NCBI GenBank assembly: GCA_023614405.1
Contig: CM042697.1
Coordinates: 188,107,189-188,171,188 of the forward strand
Source: Avena insularis
Lineage: Eukaryota > Streptophyta > Magnoliopsida > Poales > Poaceae
Reading direction: 5' to 3'
DNA: 64,000 bases
A program made the translations under genes and the position numbers. The notes beneath the pieces were generated by a model, which saw nothing but the letters and a program-made list of their open reading frames with translations, did not search any database and was not told the DNA's origin. This document shows positions 12,033 to 23,619 of this stretch, piece after piece. How positions within the stretch are numbered: the first letter of the stretch is position 1; every line of letters begins with the position of its first letter.

Positions 12033-12055
12033 CCCTGCATTCATACGTGGCACGT

Positions 12056-12221
12056 GCTTCTCTCAACAAATCAACAATGACATGTACTGCTGTCAGTTGT
12101 CTTCCTTTTGGACTACACATGAAAAATAATTTGCCCTACGCGGGCCTGCATCCTGGTCCAACAATGGTCTTCTAGTCGTATGCAGGCCAATGAGCTCGAA
12201 ATGTGTAGTAGCATTTTTTTT
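12056..12221 (+). ncRNA. Candidate Pol III small structured RNA, module A
   Basis: About 160 nt lies between the expected start and a T8 run (12214-12221). It can fold: TGACA (12078-12082) with TGTCA (12091-12095); CTACACAT (12113-12120) with ATGTGTAG (12201-12208); and, inside the latter, GGCCTGCAT (12143-12151) with ATGCAGGCC (12180-12188). No match to U6, U3, 7SL or a telomerase template (no CTAAACCC) is apparent. An internal TTTT at 12105-12108 could terminate some transcripts early. Expression is untested. Confidence 0.45.
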
Positions 12222-12335
12222 CATTCCCTTTACAAGCTTGTTGTTTGTTTTGCTGAACATCTACATAGTAGTTTTTTGTTTTAGATTTAAACTACAACTA
12301 ATTTTTATAAACAATTCAAAATTCATCATCTCTTG

Positions 12336-13140
12336 GCATAGTAGTGTTATACTTAGATCTATCAAGTGGGTGGGATCATGTTATCCCAACATTGCATTAG
12401 GATCTAGATCCATATGAGTTGACTAGAAACACCATCATCAAGTTTGTCGTGGCTTGGCATAGAACTCTTATAGCTAGATCTATCAAGTGGGGGGATCATG
12501 TTGGTCAAGTGTAGTGACTCAAACAACCACTAAGTTGATGATGGTGTTTCTAGCCATCCCAGAGAGGTCTAGACCCCATGCAATGTTAGCATGGCCCCAC
12601 ATCTACCACAAGTGTGTCATGACTTGGCATAGCACTCTTACAGCTAGATCTATCAAGTGGGTGGGATCATGTTGGCTAGGTGTAGTGATTCACACAGCCA
12701 CTAAGTTGATAATGGTGTTTCTAGCCAACCTAGAGAGGTATAGATCCCATGCAATGTTGGCATGGCCCCACATCTACCACAGTTGTGTGTGTCATGGATT
12801 GGCATAGCAAAATTATAGTTAGATCTATCAATTAGGTAGGATCATGTTGGCCAACTACTGAGTCACACAACAACAAGTTGGTGAAGGTGTTTCTAGCCAT
12901 CCCAGAGAGGTCTAAAGCCCATGCAAAAATTCAAAATTTGACCGGGCTCTTCGTAAATTTGACCTATCCATGATGCTTGTGGCAATTATGGACCCACAAC
13001 AACATTGCATGGGATCTAAAATTAACCAATCTGATTTGTCTAGAAACAACTGACCTACTTGTAGAAGTATGAGCCAACACTTGCTCAAACATGATCCCAC
13101 CTAGTTATACTTAGATATATCAAGTAGGTAGGATCATGTT
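12336..13140 (+). repeat. 170-175 bp tandem repeats after module A
   Basis: Units begin with GATCTATCAAGTGG at 12357, 12477, 12647 and 12822; the last two full steps are 170 and 175 bp. A degenerate minus-oriented unit follows (12960-13090), then a last plus fragment to 13140. Unit landmarks are TCATGTTGG, AAGTTGATGATGGTGTTTCT and CCCATGCAATGTTGGCATGG. Confidence 0.85.
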
Positions 13141-13365
13141 GCTCAAACAAAAGAAGGAAACGAATCCCTCTCAAATTTGGCTAAAGTTTATGTTTTATAC
13201 GAAAGGAACTTGCACCTTTTATGGTAAAATAATATATATGACAACTAATTTTTGTTTTGTGTACAACATTACCTCCATTTGAAGAAACAAGAAGCATAAT
13301 TAAGTCAATGGACAAAAATACATTGTCATATAACTTTGAGTTTAAATAACCTCATTTTCCTAGTA

Positions 13366-13629
13366 CTCCCTCTGTCCCAGTTTAAAGGACACGATTTGCA
13401 AACCATGAAATCCCAAAATATTTAGACACAAAAGCATTAAATTTCTGTAATTACTCCTGTGTGAAAATAATAAAATGCTTGCATGCCCATGTATGAACAA
13501 ATGTGAACATTTTGCTGGCTCTTCTTCTTCGCATGCATGTTCTTCTCTACACTATTACATGGACCAATCAGAGAACACCTAGGGCTGAGAGAATTGCAAA
13601 TTGTGTCCTTTAAACCAGGACGGAGGGAG
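13366..13629. mobile_element. Stowaway-type MITE, 264 bp
   Basis: TA flanks (13364-13365, 13630-13631) surround inverted ends CTCCCTCTGTCCCAGTTTAA and the complement of TTAAACCAGGACGGAGGGAG. There is no coding sequence. It lies about 300 bp past the 3' end of the split ORF. Confidence 0.85.
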
Positions 13630-13931
13630 TAGTTATTCACGGGCAAGCACTCTTTTTTTAAATTTTTATTCTTGTGTTAAATAAAATGAGTTGTCTCAAT
13701 CATTGCATCAACTAGCTAAGTTAGTTTGCACGAACTATAACCACATAGATAAAAATAATATTATTGTAGCATTACATAAACCCATCCACTGATGGGCACA
13801 CGATACAAACGCACACAACTTATATAATAAAAACTAACTTACAACTAGAAAAATAGAAAAACAACGAGGCATCTTCCCGGGTGCCGCATCTTCCCTCCTT
13901 GGCTCCTCCTTGCGGGGTAGGGGCTCGCCCC

Positions 13932-15994
13932 TCACTCGTCGTCGTCCTCTGGCATGCGGTAGGGGAGGGTGTGCATGTTTCCCAGGGAGGGGAAGATGGC
14001 ACGGAAGTCGGTGAAGATGTTGTAGGTTGTGAATGCGATGAATTCGCATCCACACCAGAAAACCTGCCCGAGGAGCACTACTAGAGAAAAGTCTATAGGA
14101 GACATGTTTATAGGAGGCACATTTAGACCATATGTGGCTCCTATAAAATAGGCGAGGCACACTCCTTCTCCATGCGCCTCTAGTATAAAAGTAGGCGATG
14201 TGCATATGATAAAAATGCGCCTCCTATAATCCCTGTACGGGCGAAATCAAGCAGCCCCAGATTATGCAAGGCGCATTCTAGCATATGCGCCTCCTATATA
14301 TCAGATAGGCGAGGCGCATATGGGCAGAATGCGCCTCGCATAATCTGTGTGGGCTCGCGTGTTGGTAGGTGCTCGAATATGCGAGGCACATATGGTCATA
14401 TGCGCCTCCTATATTTGATAATATGCGAGGCGCATATGGTCATATGTGCCTCAAGTAACTCCTGTGGGCCCGGGTGGAGGTAGGTGGCCGCATAGGCGAG
14501 GCGCATATTGCTATATGCGCCTCCTATAGTTTGAATTATAGGAGGCACATATTGTGCAATATGCGCCTCCTATAACCTGGCACCACCTTTTTCCAGTTTT
14601 TTGCACATGGAGCCAACTACCACCCCACTCACTTGTCTCACTTCTTCCTCCTCCACCAAGACAAATCTGGTCGCCCCCCTCCTCCTCCCCACCTCATTTC
14701 CCCCTTTGATTCACCATAGAAGCTCTCTCAACCTCCATTGGTTGACACTCATATGTAAGTGAAGTCTCTTGCTCCTCTAGAGTGCGCCTCAAGTAACTCA
14801 TGCAAGCCCGGGTGGAGGTAGGTGGCCGCATAGGCGAGGAGCATATGGTCATATGCGCCTCCTATAGTTCGAAGTATAGGAGGCACATATGGAGCAATAT
14901 GCGCCTCCTATAGTTCAAAGTATAGGAGGCACATATGGAGCAATATGTGCCTCCTATAGTTTGAAGTATAGGAGGCACATATGGAGCAATATGAGCCTCC
15001 TATAACCTGGCCAGATTCAAATTCGAAACAGCCACCTAGCAGACCTATATAACACCTATCACCTCTCCCTCTTCTACTTGTCCTTCTCCTCCACCTCTCC
15101 TCCTTCTCCTCCTCCATCTCTCCTTCTCCTCCATCTCTCCTTCTCCCCTTCTCCTCCTCCTTCTCCACTCTCCTCCTCCACTATCCTCCTCCTCCTCTTC
15201 CTCCGGCGACATTCTCCTCCTCCGGCAACCACTCCGGCCATGGCCTCCACAACCACACCGACCATCACCTCCTCCACCTCCGGTGTCCTCATCCTCCTCC
15301 ACCATCTCCAGTGATCCCCATGGACATGGCCTCCCTCACATGCTTGCGGTGGTAGGTTGTGGCCACGAGCATGGTCTCCCACGAGCTCCGACGAAATTCT
15401 ATCCAGATCTAGATCTGGCCACCTTTTTCTTTAAATTCAAAAATAATATATGAGGCGCATTCGAATCAATATGTGCCTTGCATATGAACAATATAGGAGG
15501 CGCATATGCAAAGTATAGGAGGCGCATATCAATATGCGTCTCGCATATGCAGAATATAGGAGGCACATATCGATATGCGCCTCGCATATGTGAAGTATAG
15601 GAGGCGCATATCATATCCGCCTCGCATAAAAAATAGGCGAGACTCAAAGTTAGAGGCGCATAGGATATGCGCCTCGCATATGCTTTTAGGTGCGCCTCGC
15701 ATAAGGTTTTCTCTAGTAGTGGAGCGCGAACGCGTATAATGGGTTGGTGAAGTGCACGTACAAGCCGATCTCCAAGTCGATGTTGCTGTCATAGTACCTC
15801 TCCAGCCTAAACATGCGTGGCGAGCCCCTAGGGAGGTGGCGGTAGCCAGCAGAGAGGAAGAAATGCGCTAGTTCCTTCGGCCCCCTCCACCTCGAGATCG
15901 CCCACACACGCATTTCATTCTCGACGATGACACCGCCGTACTGTCGCTTGGGCGTGGTAGGTGGGCGACGGAAGGTGGGGCCATTGAATTGCAT
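13932..15994 (-). pseudogene. Unknown grass ORF split by a CACTA insertion
   Basis: The ORF starts at 15994 (ATGCAATTC), runs 91 codons to 15722, is interrupted by the CACTA element, and resumes at 14072, ending at the TGA at 13932-13934. If the element and one copy of the GAG duplication are left out, the frame stays open across the junction for 137 codons in all. The N-terminal part has FRRPPTTPKRQYGGV, then RVWAISRWRGPKELAHFF. The tail is acidic (MPEDDDE). I do not recognise the family. A TATA box on the minus strand (TATATAA, 16107-16101) lies about 107 bp upstream of the ATG. As it stands the gene is disrupted, because translation would run into the CACTA terminus and stop. Confidence 0.65.
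14076..15721. mobile_element. Non-autonomous CACTA (En/Spm) transposon
   Basis: The termini are perfect inverted repeats, CACTACTAGAGAAAA at 14076-14090 and its complement ending at 15721. They are flanked by the 3 bp target duplication GAG (14073-14075 and 15722-15724). The interior holds more than thirty subterminal motifs of the form ATAGGAGGCGCATAT or its complement, in three clusters (14100-14580, 14785-15005, 15450-15705). Two C/T-rich segments separate the clusters (14580-14760, 15050-15420). No transposase is encoded, so it must have been moved by a related element. It interrupts the ORF described above. Confidence 0.95.
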
Positions 15995-15999
15995 GGTTG

Positions 16000-17610
16000 C
16001 GGCTAGCGGTTGATGGCTGAAGAAGATGCGGTGGCGGGCTGGCGGCTAAAGAGAGAGGAGGGTGAGAGAGGTGTGCGGAGATTGGAAAGAAATGGTGCCA
16101 TTATATAGGGCCGTTGCAAACCCTAGTGTAAAGAGAGAGGAGGGTGAGAGGTGTGCGGTGGTGTTTGGTCTCCGTCGAGTAGTCAAAGCCGTCGCAGAGC
16201 ATTCAAAGCGGCGGGATGGGTTATCCAAGCGGCGCGTGCATCGGTGTGCATCGACGGGTTATCCAAGCGGCGGAACGGTAAGGCTACATTGGCGTGTGCC
16301 CTGCATGCTGCGACGCTGCGCGCAATAGCCAAGCTGCGACGCTGGGTTCAATAGCCAAGCTACGACGGGCACGCTGCATGGCGCATGCATGGCAAAGGCA
16401 CTGGAAAAGAGGGCAGCGACGGGCGGCAGGCACAGAGGCGTGGCTGCCACAAGCAAAGGCATAAATAGGCCCATTGGACAATGCGTGGACGGCCCAACAG
16501 AACTAGACGCAACTCGCTGAAAGAAAAAACGCCAGCCAATCACGTCGAAGAAACTGGGCTCTCGCGGATCGCTCATGATTCCTCCTAGAAGACCATATCG
16601 CACGGCGAGAGTTTAGCGCACAGCGTCAGATGAACGGTCGAGGTTGGTCGTTAGGGTTAGCTGCCGTCACACAGAATCCTTCTAGAAGAACAAATCAAAC
16701 GGACCGGGTAGCGCACTAGGGTTAGATCGATGCTCCAGGTTGGTCGTCAGGGTAAGCCTGGTCAACAGATGGGGTTTTGAGGAGTTTTGAGCTCAGTCAA
16801 CGGGGTTTTGACAACTTTGACCGTGCATAACTAATTCCCAAAAAATCGAAAAAATACAAAACCTTCGCACATAGTCATGTTATGTTACCTAGTTAGGTGG
16901 AAAAATCATAAACATGATAAAAAGAAATTTGCATGAAAATCCTTCACAAATTGAATAACCTCGTCTGAGGTTACAGAGAGTTCAAAGGAGAGAGTAGAGG
17001 GTTTGGGGTTTTAAAAATGCAAAATATCAAAAACCCCACCCTAGATTCATCTTGGAGTGACTAAGAAGGACTTGAATTTTTTTTGCAATATCATGTTTTA
17101 AAGTTGTTTTATTAATCATTTCGTATAATAGCATATACTTTCAAAAATAATTTAATAATATGAAGATTAATTCAAAAATAGTGAGATTTCGTACTAATAC
17201 TGTATAGGTAGAATAGATGCTAAGGACATTTATTTGGATGATCTGGACAAGGTCGAAAAATAAGATGCTTAGCAATGGGGTCGTTTCCCCTTGCTTTGGA
17301 GGGCATTTCTAGCACATTTTCGGTGGCAATGAGATGTACTTCACAAAAGGACTAGGATTGATGAACTAACATGCATAATAGTACATAAAGCATTAAAGCA
17401 TCATAGAAAAAACCAATAATATCTAAAAATATTTGAATGTTTGTCAAAATTAGAATGTCAATTCAAATTCAAATTTGAATTCCGGTTCAAATTCAAAATC
17501 ACATCACATAAGTTTTCACATCAAAGTACACAAACCAATACAACAATCAAGATTACATCAATGAAATATAGGTTTTCACATCAAAGTACAACAAACATAA
17601 TGTTTCAATG
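16000..17610. other. Upstream region of split ORF and 3' flank of MULE gene
   Basis: No gene is recognised. 16047-16078 and 16130-16160 are near-identical copies of an AGAGAGGAGGGTGAGAG-containing segment, one on each side of the minus-strand TATA box. 16215-16375 contains short repeats of TTATCCAAGCGGCG and AATAGCCAAGCTGCGACG. From 16800 the sequence is AT-rich. 17510-17600 has a 24 bp motif (TTTTCACATCAAAGTACA) twice, 60 bp apart, probably the 3' UTR of the transposase. Confidence 0.4.
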
Positions 17611-17619
17611 GTTCCCACT

Positions 17620-20600
17620 CTATTTTACTCGCCTCTTGCCACTCGATCTCTTGTTATTTTTTTCACTGCTTGGTTCAACATGAAATAATTTATTTATGTT
17701 CCTGGTTTTCTTACAAGGACCAGTTGGCACCCACAACTTTTGCAACAAAACCTCCTGAACTGGTTTTGGTGGCAATTCAACAGCCAAATCAGCGATGTCG
17801 TTCAGCACAACCTCCAGAACATGTTCAGGTGGCACCTCAATAGACTCTTTTGTTGCCTCTTCGGTTTGCACATTATCCAGAATAGGTGGAAACTCAATAG
17901 ATTGCAGCACAATATGATCAAGGACATGATCTGCTTCCATGGCAACTTCCACAACAGGTGGCAATTCAATAGCCTCATTTTGCCTTGTCTGATCATCATT
18001 AAACATGATCTGCACATTTCTCTTTTTTCTGAATCCACCAAGTCTTGCCTTTTTGGTTGGCCAGCATTTTTCAACAACAAGAGGCTGAACTGGACATTTT
18101 CTCCTAAAAAACATAACATGTCATTTTGCAACAAAACAAAGTGAAGAAACAATAGTAACAGTAACAAAAAAATATTGCATACTTCTTTGGCTTTTCAGGA
18201 GTGTAACGGCATTTGGAGGACCCAGCTCGGTGCCCAAGTTCCTAGCAAAGCTTGCATCTGTTTTTGTTACCTTTTTTAGGTCTTTTTGGCTTATCATCCT
18301 TTTTCCCTTTCTTACTACTCCCACCTTTCTCAAACCATGCCTTGAATATACTTTGCTTAGGACGGCCAGCTATTGTTTTGGTCAGTGGAGGACACATAGA
18401 AAATTCAAATTCTACTTCAGGCCATTGAGACTGGTCTGTAAGTGGTGGAATTGGAGTTGCATATGCAGCTTTGAATTTTTCTACTGAATAATATTCATGC
18501 AAATATAGGTGCATAGTTAACTTTGGTTTGGAGGCCCAGAAGAGTAGGGAATGCTCACATGGCTTTCCAGTGTGTTTCCACTCCAGGCAAGTGCATTCAT
18601 GCACTTCAGTGTCAACAACATGTCTCCTTCCAGTTTTGGTGTCTCTAACTTCAGCACCCCACAAAGAAGATTTATCAACTTTCAAATGTGCAAGATTTCT
18701 ACTCCTGTTGACAACCTGTTGTACCACTGATGGAAGCTTGTCCCCTTGCAGGACATCACCAATTCTTCTTCTCAATTCCCACAAGCGCATGATCATGATC
18801 CTGATTTGGTCAACCATGTCATGTACAGGCAAGTCCTTTAAATCCTTCACCTTGTTGTTAAAACTCTCTACCAAGTTGTTGTTGTTGATATGATCACATT
18901 TGATGGTAGTATTAAATCCTGGCTGATACCATAAGAGAGAGTGATAGGTTTACAGCCATGTACCAAATTCATTCTGAGTACATGCTGCCATTATCTTACC
19001 AAGATGATATGAATGTGTCTGGGTAGTGTAAGATCTTGCTGCAGGCCACATGCGCCCAAATTATTCTCCTCTGAAAATTTTGATCAAATTCATCCACATA
19101 TGTCCAAAGCACTCTTTTCTCTGAATGGGGAAACACAGTCTTTACTGCATTTTCTAGGCCTTTGCGTGCATCTGCATGAATTGCCGAAGGTGAGACTGGA
19201 CCTAAGCATCTTTTCAACTGCATCATAAACCATGTCCATGAGGCCTCAGACTCTGATTGAAACAACCCAATGGAAATGGGGAACATCCAATTATGTCCAT
19301 CCAGAGCATAGCATGCTGCTAGCTGACCATTCCAATTTCCAGTTAAAAATGAAGAGTCTATGCTTAAATATGGACGACATCCTGCTTTGAAGCCATCGAT
19401 GCAAGGCTTTAAAGCCATAAAAAACTTAGAGAAGAACACCTTGCCATCATCACTAACCTCAGTATCTATCTCCACAACACTACCAGGTGACCTTTTCTCA
19501 ACCTCTGCTTTTTTGTTATACAACATCCTAAAAGTATTTACCCAATCACCATACAATTCTTTCATTGCCCTTTGTTGTGCCTTCCACATAGTGCTATAAT
19601 TCACCTTAATTGGGTAGTCCTTTCCAAGTCTGTTTTTAGCCTCTTTGCAGTAGTGTTTGGTGTCTTGGCTAAAATAGGAGTGATCTTTTCAGCAACCCAA
19701 ATTTGTGATGTCATTGTTGATACTCTCTGTGAACTAGGAATGCAAGTATGTTCAAAAGGGATTTGATTAACTCTAATGGTGCTTCCATCTGGTTGGCGTC
19801 TAGCAGAAATGTACCATTTGCAAGGATTGGCGCCCCCATCAAAACCTCTACATCTAGCATAGAACTTATTTTTATCAGTCCACTGAGTCTTGGCATCAAA
19901 CTGTTTCTTGATTGCATAAGTTTTGAAACACATCCTAAACTCACCCATGCTTGGAAACAGTTTCCCTACTGCAATAACAGGGTTTTCCTTGTCTAGATAG
20001 TAACCAGCTCATCATAATGTGCATCATTTACATCATCTGCAACATTCTCCATCAGCTCTCTATCTACATCTTCATAAAATGTTCTGTTACCACCATCATC
20101 ATCAACCAAATTAGTTTCATCAGTCTTTTCCTTATCTCTGTCATCTACTGTAATGCCAAATATTTTGGCCATTTCTATGTCAGTCATTGGTGCTATGACT
20201 AAATCAGTAGTTTCATCTAACTCCACTGAATTCCAATCAACATACATACTAGCCCTTGCATCAACACCCTGTCCTACATCAACATCATTTCTGTCTGATA
20301 ATACTGTAACTTTAGTTCGTATGGGCACCATCTGCCTCTGTGAGTCCCAATCATCATCTGACATTTGCGAACCAAAATTTGAAGCCACATATCCAACCTT
20401 GGAATATGCTTCCAGATCGATGAGCTCAACATGAAAAGTAACCTCTTTGTTTGTCCAGCCATCTTGTCGATCAATTTCATCTACTAAATCTTCTCCACCC
20501 TCAATTCTCAAATATTCTCCCTTCCAATTTTCAAACCGTAACAATGCAACCTTCTGCTGTGGACCCCAAGGAACACTTTGCCGGATTTTCTCCATCAAAT

Positions 20601-20770
20601 TCTTCATGGCCAATTCATTCATTTGCTGCAGTTGATGGGGATCAATATCTGCAAACTCAACCTCCCAACCTACAGATGTACCTCTCTCTATGTTACGTAC
20701 ACTACCATCACCTAGTTGCGCTTTAGATGCGAAGAACTTGAAATTGAATTGGAATTTTCTCCGCCGCTCA
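17620..20770 (-). pseudogene. Mutator-like (MULE/MuDR) transposase, decayed
   Basis: Reading on the minus strand: an acidic N-terminal region (20770-19993); a MuDR-type DNA-binding domain (MCFKTYAIKKQFD, about 19935); the MULE DDE core with Asp at 19358-19356 (LSIDSSFLTG) and Asp at 19172-19170 (IHADARKG); a SWIM zinc finger (CTCLEWKHTGKPCEH, about 18600-18550); and a zinc knuckle near 18250-18200. After a probable intron comes a last exon (18104-17620) with four E-[LFV]-P-P repeats. Frameshifts near 19990, 19610 and 19080, an in-frame TAA near 18950 and a TAG at 18244-18242 inside the knuckle show it is inactive. Family members cut and paste DNA bounded by long TIRs. I could not find the TIRs here. 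Confidence 0.85.
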
Positions 20771-21110
20771 TAACCACCCCTGTTTTCTTTGAGTAGAGGC
20801 GGGCAGAATGAGCTAGAGGAATTGGTGATTATCCAAATGCGATCAAATCAAATCAAAAAATAGTGAGATTGACCTATTGGATGTGCTCTCTTGCCTCTCC
20901 ATCTCGATTCCCCTGATTTAGCCAACCCGCCCACGACAATCTAGCTCAGAAATAAGAAATCAGAGGGAAAGCGATTGGGTCAGATCCAAATCCAAGCGCA
21001 GGGAATAAGCTAGGGTTTCGATATTACGCACCACCGATGGGTTGCCCCTGAGCTCACACGGGCCGCCGCTGCCGAGCACACGAAGTTGACGGCATCGCCG
21101 CCGGATTATA
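20771..21110 (-). other. 5' flank of the MULE transposase
   Basis: The frame that continues the transposase upstream runs into this stretch without a clear start codon. The rest looks like leader or promoter, and 21025-21110 is GC-rich. No terminal inverted repeat was identified. Confidence 0.35.
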
Positions 21111-21300
21111 GCTAATCTATCAAGTGGGTGGGATCATGATGATCAGGTGCAGTGACTCATACAACCACTAAGTTGATGATGGTGTTTCTAGCTAACCCAG
21201 AGAGGTCTAGATCCCATGCAATGTTGGCATGGCCCCACATCTACCATAGTTGTGTGTGTCATGGCTTGGCATAGCAAAATTATATCTAGATCTATCCAAA
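21110..21300 (+). repeat. Isolated 170-175 bp repeat unit
   Basis: One nearly complete unit, from CTATCAAGTGGGTGGGATCATG through GTTTCTAGCTAACCCAGAGA to CATGGCTTGGCATAGCA. It lies between the MULE and F-box pseudogenes. Confidence 0.8.
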
Positions 21301-21716
21301 CGTGGGGTAGTTAGGTCAACGATCATGTCCGACTACTCGAATGATCCACTTGTGTACCATGTTTTCATCTACATTTATTCAAATGGACTCAAATTTGGCA
21401 CGAGGGTTTATCACCATGTGCCTAATGATTCTACCATTGTATCTAGCCATTTTGGTTTGAAATTTTCAAAAATTTAACCAACAAACTCAAAAACAGGCTT
21501 TCATTTGTGAAGCAAGTACCAAAACTACAATTTGAAACCTTCTAGTTGCATGCTTGTGCGGTTTTACATTACATTGTGACCACATAAGAGAACTTGTACT
21601 TTTAACCGCATAAGCCACACATCAAACACGGATATTTAACCACAACCATTACAAAATATCTTGTACATTGACTACAATGTTGCATAAAAATAACAGGACA
21701 TAACGCAATAAAAATA

Positions 21717-23611
21717 CTAAAATCCACCCTTGAAATAAACTTTTGGAGGCCATTCCCATGACAATGAGTAGATCCTACCCACCTGACTTTCATTGCTTGA
21801 CATCTGAATTTCAGTCACAGTTTTCATATCCAAGTCGACTTCAAACAATTCAGGATCAAACCCAGTTGATAACAATACAAATCGTCCATTGCTTGATGCC
21901 TTCCTCATCTGAATTTTGTAGTAATAATTTGTGAACCCTGACTTACCCTCATTATTGAAAACTTCTTCCCAGCAGTCATCTGATATCCTAGATCCAATTT
22001 TTTGAACCAAATCAACCTTAGACTCCAAAGACCACATAGTGTGGTTGCCCTCATGATGCAGAACCCATCTATCAAGATCTCCATTGGAAAACTTAATGAA
22101 CACCACCCCTCCTCCACATTTAGGAGCTACCATGTAATCATTCCAAGAGTTAACAATGAATCCCATTTCATATGACAATTCTATTATGCAAGTCTGTGAT
22201 GTTAAAAATGTCCAAACAAACTATATACCCGACTACATACATCATGTAGAGCTTGCCTCTAGATAAAACACCATACGGATTACGGTGAAAGACAGGAACC
22301 ACAGGTGATTGTATTGGCGAACTTACTGTTCTTGACCACCCCCCATCTTTATGAATACACACGTGAACAAACACCGGATCAGTACAGTTAAAGCTTACCC
22401 CGTTCTAGTCAGAATTAAAGAGCGTAGATGCATCTTTCTCGAAGAAAGGCAACCCTGACCACCCCCTTCCAAGTATGAACCCAAACTGCCCAAATGTGTT
22501 ATCAGTGTGCTGACCCCCATTTCTTGGAATTTGCACTATATGATCCATCTCCAAAGAACTAAAACTATTTTTTCTTGCAGAGGGGCAAAACGTGTAGTAA
22601 ACATCCAATCCCCACACATGCTTCCATCTTTAAGACCAAGGACAACACCATCTGCTGAACTCAAAATATCCGCACCTTCCCACATTTCCCTGTTTAATAA
22701 TGGGTGTAAAGCATTAGATGAAACCTCTGTCTGATTTCCCCGTGCATATATTAACCTAAATACACCTGTTCTTGTTCCTGGTTTCCTGAACTGCACCAAA
22801 AAACCTAGATATGCTGGTGTTTTTGTCGAACTAAAGCAGCATTGCACAATTAGAGACCTAATATCTGAAAACCAGGCATTATTGAAAATGCTACAACGGA
22901 TCAATGCCATAGAACTTGCAATTTCAGACTTTGTAATAATTTTTGAAACCAAATCTGAGTTGCTCATCAGTGAATCCACAGAAGTTTTCAATTAAGCGGA
23001 TATCTTTGGATCAACTCCATCTGCCAAACAAGAAACCGTATGTCATATGTTTGATACAATGCCATGAATCTTTTATACCAAGGAATAGAAGCATGTCAAC
23101 AAGCTTCCATCATCTACAGAATAACAAATGAAACAACAGAACAGAAATAAAATCCCTGCAAACTACAGCACACTACTAAAATCCACCATCCCCCACCCCC
23201 CAATTTGCGAAGGAAGGTGTTATTGAAGCTTCCCTTCCTAAAAGAAGTCACTTCTATAGAACAGAAAATATTTTATTTTTCAATTTCTCCTTTGTATAAG
23301 AAACAATTAAAGTCAAATCCTTCAGCATACCCCAAACTATAGCACAGTTCTTAAATACCCTAAAAAAAGATATACTCTGAAGACCTCTTTAGATCTACAC
23401 AGAACCGACCCGTACCATACACACAATAGGAAATCATACAAAATTTTACATATGCAATTGGATAAAAGCAATCAACATTACCAGAAGGTTCTTTTCAAAA
23501 TCCATCTCCTAAAGTGTTGAACTCTCCAAATCCCAGAGAATCTTCCATGGCGACAACCCAGCCAGACCTTGGAACCTTAGGCGAAAGCACACCCTCATCC
23601 CTCTCGTTCAT
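21717..23611 (-). pseudogene. F-box-like gene, frameshifted
   Basis: Minus-strand ORFs 22991-22536, 22617-22405, 22374-22168 and 22178-21717 follow one another in different frames, as expected of one long exon with small indels. The first has an F-box-like pattern (SDLVSKII, then MALIRCSIFNNAW). The later parts give a beta-rich C-terminal domain (GVLSRGKLYMMYVVGYI, then VLLSTGFDPELFEVDL) like the propeller of grass F-box proteins. An upstream exon may start at 23611 (MNERDEGVLSPK). Such proteins are presumed SCF ubiquitin-ligase adaptors. With at least three frame breaks it is almost certainly nonfunctional. The exact subfamily is not clear. Confidence 0.6.
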
Positions 23612-23619
23612 AACGGCGT

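Larger units (their letters stand above)
11335..12335 (+). repeat. 1 kb repeated module, copy A
   Basis: The first of four copies (others 33110-34195, 40785-41835, 43400-44330). Order within it: an A/T-rich part with GGCCTAAATTTGACCG and CCACCAAAAATTCAAAAACA; an ORF-free stretch with TTTTATAAAATTCAAAATTG; a GC-rich part from 11815; then a snRNA-type promoter and a foldable region ending in a T run. Outside the promoter it shows no coding sequence. It is flanked downstream by plus-oriented 170-175 bp repeats. Confidence 0.8.

Noticed and set aside
12056..12221. Telomerase RNA, U6, U3 or 7SL as the identity of the candidate Pol III RNA
   Set aside because: No CTAAACCC-type template, no U6 or U3 conserved start and no SRP core sequence is visible between promoter and T run.
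15045..15382. Glu/Arg/Gly-rich minus-strand ORFs
   Set aside because: They read the C/T-rich low-complexity segment of the CACTA element in several frames; composition alone explains them.
17740..18144. 134-codon plus-strand ORF and other ORFs at 18528-18893
   Set aside because: They are complements of the MULE transposase exons and show no domain.
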